Positions 60,344 through 64,000 of a DNA stretch of 64,000 bases are shown here, piece after piece. The notes under the pieces are model-generated. The model ran no database searches. It had not been told where the DNA came from and worked only from the letters and a program-made list of their open reading frames with translations. This DNA is from Phycisphaerales bacterium (GTDB taxonomy: Bacteria; Planctomycetota; Phycisphaerae; Phycisphaerales; UBA1924). Where the stretch lies: contig CANHCQ010000007.1 in the NCBI GenBank assembly GCA_947459215.1, forward strand, positions 82,276 to 146,275, read 5' to 3'. Positions within the stretch are counted from its first letter, which is position 1. Each line of letters starts with the position of its first letter. The position numbers were made by a program, and so were the translations under genes.

Positions 60344-61165
60344 ATGCAGTTCTGGACCGTTGACACGCTCAAATCGCACACGCTGGCCGACCACGAACAA
60401 GGCGAGGAGATCTCGCCGGGCGTCGTGGTGCAGCGACGGACATTCCTTCGCCTGGGGCTCTCGGCCGCGGGCCTGGCGGCACTCTCAGGGCTCGGTCTGA
60501 GTGGATGCGCAACCGGATCGCGAGCCACATCCAAGGGCGGCCCGGGACCCGCCAGCGCCGCCGCGAGCGCCGATGAGTTCGTCGCTGCAGTGATGCCGCA
60601 GGCGCGGGCGCTGATCTCGGCTCAAGCGCCGGACGAGGAGGCCTATTTGGCCGCCGTCACCACGCTGCTGGCGCGAGTCGAGCCGCCGCCGACCTGGCGC
60701 ATGTCCCCGACCGGGCAGGGCTGGGATATCGACAACATCGCCTACTACCCGCCCATCGTGCTCATGCAGATCAAGATGGCCCCCAAGTCCGTGATCCATC
60801 TGCACGACCATCGGCACTACAACGGCGTGCTGCTCGCGACGCAGGGCGCGGCCCGGTGCCGCAACATTGACATCGTGCAGCCCGACGGCAATCGGCTCGA
60901 CGTCGCCGACGGGGAAGTGCCCGCCAAGGGCGAGGACTTCCTCATCCGCCAGAACGTCGACACGGTGCTGCGGCCGCGTCAGCTCTCGACGCTCACGCGC
61001 GACCGCGACAACATCCACCACGTCGAGGCGGGCGACGAGGGAGCCACCCTCGTGGACTTCTTCACGCACTTCTCGCCCAAGGCCCGCTCGTACGAGCTGG
61101 CGTGGGACGGCAAGCCGTACGACCAGGCCAAAGGGCTCTTCAAGGTCTCGTGGAAGGATGCGTGA
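60344..61165 (+). CDS. Tat-exported cupin lipoprotein
   Basis: 273 residues. A Tat signal QRRTFLRLGLSAAGLAAL with the twin arginines preceded by about 30 residues, then LSGCATG, a lipobox, so it is a Tat-lipoprotein. The mature part has the cupin metal motif IHLHDHRHYNGVLLATQGAA and a second half with NIHHVEAGDEGATLVDF, typical of thiol-dioxygenase/PCO-like cupins. RBS AGAGGAGG precedes the ATG. Presumably a metal-dependent enzyme folded before export; zinc, iron or nickel cannot be told. Confidence 0.72.
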   Translation: MQFWTVDTLKSHTLADHEQGEEISPGVVVQRRTFLRLGLSAAGLAALSGLGLSGCATGSRATSKGGPGPASAAASADEFVAAVMPQARALISAQAPDEEAYLAAVTTLLARVEPPPTWRMSPTGQGWDIDNIAYYPPIVLMQIKMAPKSVIHLHDHRHYNGVLLATQGAARCRNIDIVQPDGNRLDVADGEVPAKGEDFLIRQNVDTVLRPRQLSTLTRDRDNIHHVEAGDEGATLVDFFTHFSPKARSYELAWDGKPYDQAKGLFKVSWKDA

Positions 61166-61195
61166 GATCAAGCGTTCGCGTGATGACCACTCCAC

Positions 61196-62077
61196 ATGAA
61201 GAGTCACGGCTCACTACCACTTCGGTTCTTCACCGGCATCGCCGCCGCGATGGTCGTAGCTTGCGTCCTGCTCTCCCCAAGCGGCTGCGCCACAAACTCT
61301 GACCGCGTCGCCGACCGCGATGCTCCGCTCTCGACCGCCGCCGAGCGAGACCAGTTCCATGAGCTGCTGCTCAAGGCCCTTGATCGCGAGGCCCTGTACA
61401 CGCTGGTCGGCGGGCTCAAGCCCCTGAGCACCGGCTTCTGGCGCGCCGAGCTCGATATCGAGCAGCCGGACACCGCGGAGATCGTGCGTGTCCGCCGTGT
61501 CCTCGCGCCGCTGCGTGACGAAACCTACTACGCGGACGTCCAGGCCTTCGCCACCGCGCACAACGGCAAGCGGCACCTGGAGGCGTATGTGGTGCATCTC
61601 GCGTCCTTCGCCGCAATGATCGAGCGGGAACGCGAGTTCTGGTCGCCGCTGGGCGTCACGCCGTGCACGCACCCCGCAGAGGTCGTCGCGATCGTCGATC
61701 GTCTGCCGCGGGCCGACCGGTGGCGCGCGTACGGCATGCTCTTCGGCTATCCGAGGTACGCCATCGAGTTCTTCGTCGTAGCCGGGGAGCGGGCGAAGGA
61801 AAGCGGTACCGAAGTCGGACCCGGCAAGGACCGTGAGTTCTACCACGTGCCCACTGCCTCCGCCGCGCAGGGGCAGTTCACGTGGGCCGTCCCGCTCGGT
61901 CATGCCGAGCGCGACGAGGACCGCGCCATCCGCGAACGGGCCGGGGCGATCCTCGAGGCGTATCGAAACACGGCATCACGAGTGACCACGGCAACGAGGC
62001 CGATGGTTCACGTCAAAGCCCTCAATCGCCAACTCAGTACCCCCTTCCGCGTTGAAGCAGACCACCCCTGTCGGTGA
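61196..62077 (+). CDS. lipoprotein of the zinc module
   Basis: 293 residues with lipobox LLSPSGCATNS near residue 31. Mature part: largely helical, with LLLKALDREALYTLVGGLKPLSTGFWRAELDIEQ, a region YADVQAFATAHNGKRHLEAYVVHL and YGMLFGYPRYAIEFFV. No family recognised. Located between the Tat-cupin and COG0523 genes with short gaps, so probably part of the same operon and of the outer-envelope part of the module. Confidence 0.6.
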   Translation: MKSHGSLPLRFFTGIAAAMVVACVLLSPSGCATNSDRVADRDAPLSTAAERDQFHELLLKALDREALYTLVGGLKPLSTGFWRAELDIEQPDTAEIVRVRRVLAPLRDETYYADVQAFATAHNGKRHLEAYVVHLASFAAMIEREREFWSPLGVTPCTHPAEVVAIVDRLPRADRWRAYGMLFGYPRYAIEFFVVAGERAKESGTEVGPGKDREFYHVPTASAAQGQFTWAVPLGHAERDEDRAIRERAGAILEAYRNTASRVTTATRPMVHVKALNRQLSTPFRVEADHPCR

Positions 62078-62089
62078 AACGAGCAACCC

Positions 62090-63388
62090 ATGAGCACACT
62101 CAAGAACATGATCCACTCCGCCGCCAATGCGATCGCTGGCAAGCGTTCGGCCGTCCCCGAGAAGCTGCCCGTCACGGTGCTGTCGGGCTTCCTTGGAGCG
62201 GGCAAGACGACGCTGCTCAACCACATCCTCGCCAACCGCGAGGGCAAGCGCGTGGCCGTCATCGTCAACGACATGAGCGAGGTGAACATCGATGCTGAGC
62301 TTGTGAAGACCGGCGGCAAGGTCGGCGAGGTCGTGCTTGACCGGGTGGACGAGAGAATGGTCGAGCTCTCCAACGGCTGCATCTGCTGCACGCTCCGCGA
62401 GGACCTGCTCAAAGAGGTGTCTCGCCTCGCCCGCGAGAAGAAGTTCGACTACCTGCTCATCGAGGGCACCGGCATTGCCGAGCCTCTGCCGATCGCGCAG
62501 ACCTTCACGTTCGAGGATGAAGAGGGCCGCTCGCTCGCCGAGATCACGCGGCTTGACACGATGGTCACCGTCGTCGACGCCTTCAACTTCATCAAGAACT
62601 TCCAGACCGAGGACGACCTGGCCGACCGTGGCATCGGCAACGACGAGACCGACACGCGCTCGATCGCCGACCTCCTGACCGACCAAGTCGAGTTCGCCGA
62701 CGTGATCCTCCTGAACAAGTGTGATCTCGTCGATGAGGCCCAACTCCGACGCGTCGAAGGGCACATCCGCTCGCTCAACGCGGACGCGACGATCATCCGC
62801 AGTACCTTCGGCAAGGTGCCGCTGGACGCAATGCTCGACACCAAGCGGTTCGACATGGCCAAGGCCCAGGCCTCGGCCAAGTGGATCAAGGAACTGAACA
62901 ACGAGCACACGCCTGAGACGGAGGAGTACGGCGTCTCGTCGTTCGTCTTCGAGTCCCGCCGCCCGTTCCACCCTGAGCGGCTCTACAACTTCATCGTCGG
63001 CGGATTCCTCAAGACCGTGCGCAGCAAGGGCTTCGTGTGGCTTGCCAACCGCAGCGACGTCGCTGGCCTCTGGTCCCAGGCCGGCGGCTCGTTCCGCCTC
63101 GAACCCGCGGGCGTGTGGTGGGCGGCGCGCCCCAAAGAGCACCGCCCGAGCGACCCCGAGGCCCGCGCATGGCTCGACAAGTGCTGGCAGGAGCCCTTCG
63201 GCGACCGCCGCCAACAACTCGTGCTTATCGGGGTGGACTTCGACAAACAGTCCCAACGCCTCCTGCTCGAATCGTGCTTGCTCACCGACGACGAGATGCG
63301 AGGCGGCATCGACGCGTGGAAGCGCATTCCCGATCCGTTCCCGGCGTGGCACATGGAGGGGATGCAGCGCACCAGCGACGAGCCGTAG
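62090..63388 (+). CDS. COG0523-family G3E GTPase (ZigA/YciC-like)
   Basis: 432-residue GTPase. P-loop [30 protein letters not shown], the metal-binding motif [14 protein letters not shown] (CxCC), [17 protein letters not shown] and NKCDLVDE. The C-terminal domain begins near 300 with [18 protein letters not shown] as in the CobW_C fold of zinc-responsive members. Predicted zinc metallochaperone loading target enzymes under zinc limitation. The ATG lies 13 bases after the preceding stop; the ribosome site is weak. Last gene before the right direct repeat. Confidence 0.9.
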   Translation: MSTLKNMIHSAANAIAGKRSAVPEKLPVTVLSGFLGAGKTTLLNHILANREGKRVAVIVNDMSEVNIDAELVKTGGKVGEVVLDRVDERMVELSNGCICCTLREDLLKEVSRLAREKKFDYLLIEGTGIAEPLPIAQTFTFEDEEGRSLAEITRLDTMVTVVDAFNFIKNFQTEDDLADRGIGNDETDTRSIADLLTDQVEFADVILLNKCDLVDEAQLRRVEGHIRSLNADATIIRSTFGKVPLDAMLDTKRFDMAKAQASAKWIKELNNEHTPETEEYGVSSFVFESRRPFHPERLYNFIVGGFLKTVRSKGFVWLANRSDVAGLWSQAGGSFRLEPAGVWWAARPKEHRPSDPEARAWLDKCWQEPFGDRRQQLVLIGVDFDKQSQRLLLESCLLTDDEMRGGIDAWKRIPDPFPAWHMEGMQRTSDEP

Positions 63389-63835
63389 ACGAGGCGAGTG
63401 GCCCGGCATCACCGAGACAAGCCGTGTACCTTACCGGGTTCCGACATCCGGGCGTCGTGTCTCTGGGGCTCTGAAAAGCACGTCGTCAGACCACCCCTCG
63501 TCCTCTATTGCCGGGCCGGTTGCGAAAGCGACCGGCCCTTTGGTTTTCAGGGAACGCCGCCGAGAGACCTTGGCGGCGTTTTCGCGTTTTGGCCCGCGTT
63601 CCGAAGGGATCGCGAGAGCCACCCCTCGTGGGCCAGGTCTCTGCCGCTCGGCATGTCCATAACCGGCTCCTGCCCACTCTGGCCTCACGGGCGCGATTTT
63701 GGCCCAAAGTCTCTCCGCGTCGGGCGTTATGGTCCGCAAACGATGGTCGCTGAGCGGGCCCGGCCGCCGAACCGTGGGCAATACGGACAGTTCTCGAACG
63801 TTTCTCCTCATGGACTCGATTCCCAAGGAGTGCAT
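63389..63835. other. intergenic: right direct repeat and spacer
   Basis: 447 bp containing the right copy of the direct repeat (63507-63716), with the terminator-like hairpin and the GCCGCCGAGAGACC-type hairpin conserved. About 120 bp on each side without recognised features. Confidence 0.5.
63507..63716. repeat. 210-bp direct repeat, right copy (no tRNA)
   Basis: Homologous to 57051-57260 at constant offset of 6456 for the first 97 bases, with the same GGGCCGGT...ACCGGCCC terminator hairpin, but not preceded by tRNA sequence. The upstream 6 bases (CTCTATTG) resemble the tRNA tail only partly. Confidence 0.85.
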
Positions 63836-64000
63836 ATGCGTCGAGCTGCTCTGCTTATTACGGTTGTGGTTATCGGATCAGCGACTATGGCCCTCGCGCA
63901 GAACACTCAGCAGAGTGTCTTCGACCGACTGGATACCAACCGCGACGGTTGGCTGTCGGCGGAGGAACTCGCCGCCACTCCGCGTGCCGCCGGAGACGAC
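63836..64000 (+). CDS. secreted EF-hand protein, truncated by window end
   Basis: Starts at an ATG with AAGGAG six bases before. The first 55 residues are visible: a signal peptide (about 1-22, MRRAALLITVVVIGSA to MALAQ) and an EF-hand VFDRLDTNRDGWLSAEELAA with canonical Ca2+ ligands. It continues beyond 64000. Location after the right direct repeat means it belongs to the backbone, not the island. Confidence 0.72.
   Translation, partial: MRRAALLITVVVIGSATMALAQNTQQSVFDRLDTNRDGWLSAEELAATPRAAGDD

Overview
The window looks like a chromosomal segment of a planctomycete, most likely class Phycisphaerae. It is GC-rich. It encodes secreted proteins ending in paired EF-hand dockerin-like repeats of the 'GC-type dockerin' style, a VPAP-type sorting tail of the PEP-CTERM kind, a prepilin-like protein with the large C-terminal region common in planctomycetes, many lipoproteins, and housekeeping genes scattered outside their usual operons (rpsR, nuoH, holB, scpB and rny each stand alone). 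The assignment rests on gene style, not on a database search.

Layout. 1-11650 is mostly housekeeping: a free-methionine-sulfoxide reductase, bS18, NuoH, a MntA/HepT-type toxin-antitoxin pair, a tRNA-dihydrouridine synthase, a coiled-coil membrane protein with a small partner, a PTS IIA domain directly abutting a polyprenyl synthase, DXS and NAD kinase. 11650-24600 holds an M29 aminopeptidase, SlyX, a PagL-like outer-membrane deacylase, a c-di-GMP/phosphorelay pair (Hpt then REC-GGDEF), a secreted phosphodiester-glycosidase/GH-like/dockerin protein, GpmI, a peroxiredoxin, a YggS homologue with a histone-H1-like tail, and a XerC/D recombinase. 24600-46300 is rich in envelope and secreted proteins: lipoproteins, a PD40 propeller, GC-dockerin proteins, a pseudopilin, a sugar-type ABC permease, SppA, an aldo/keto reductase, a VPAP-tailed protein and an acyltransferase. 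It also carries HolB, a B12-binding/MeaB GTPase fusion, ScpB and a PilZ protein. 46300-56930 has RNase Y, an M20 peptidase, large membrane proteins, a C26 amidotransferase and PurD.

57051-63716 is accessory. It begins exactly at the 3' end of an initiator tRNA-Met gene and is bracketed by two roughly 210-bp direct copies of the sequence that follows the tRNA (its terminator and the next hairpin). Inside are a DUF2924-type gene and a small ORF usually found beside recombinases (no recombinase remains), an SRPBCC/MarR pair with its own operator, an IS3 scrap, and a metal module. The module contains a Fur/Zur regulator, a 24-bp palindrome in the divergent promoter, a zinc-ribbon-like small protein with a Cys/His tail, a Tat-exported cupin lipoprotein, another lipoprotein, and a COG0523 GTPase. 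I read it as a Zur-controlled, zinc-starvation-type island and the best candidate in the window for an undescribed system.

Intergenic space contains several palindromic or short-tandem repeat families (GGGTGCC...GGCACCC elements, heptamer-repeat hairpins, REP-like hairpins). Some palindromes lie inside the gpmI reading frame. The window ends inside an EF-hand protein gene.
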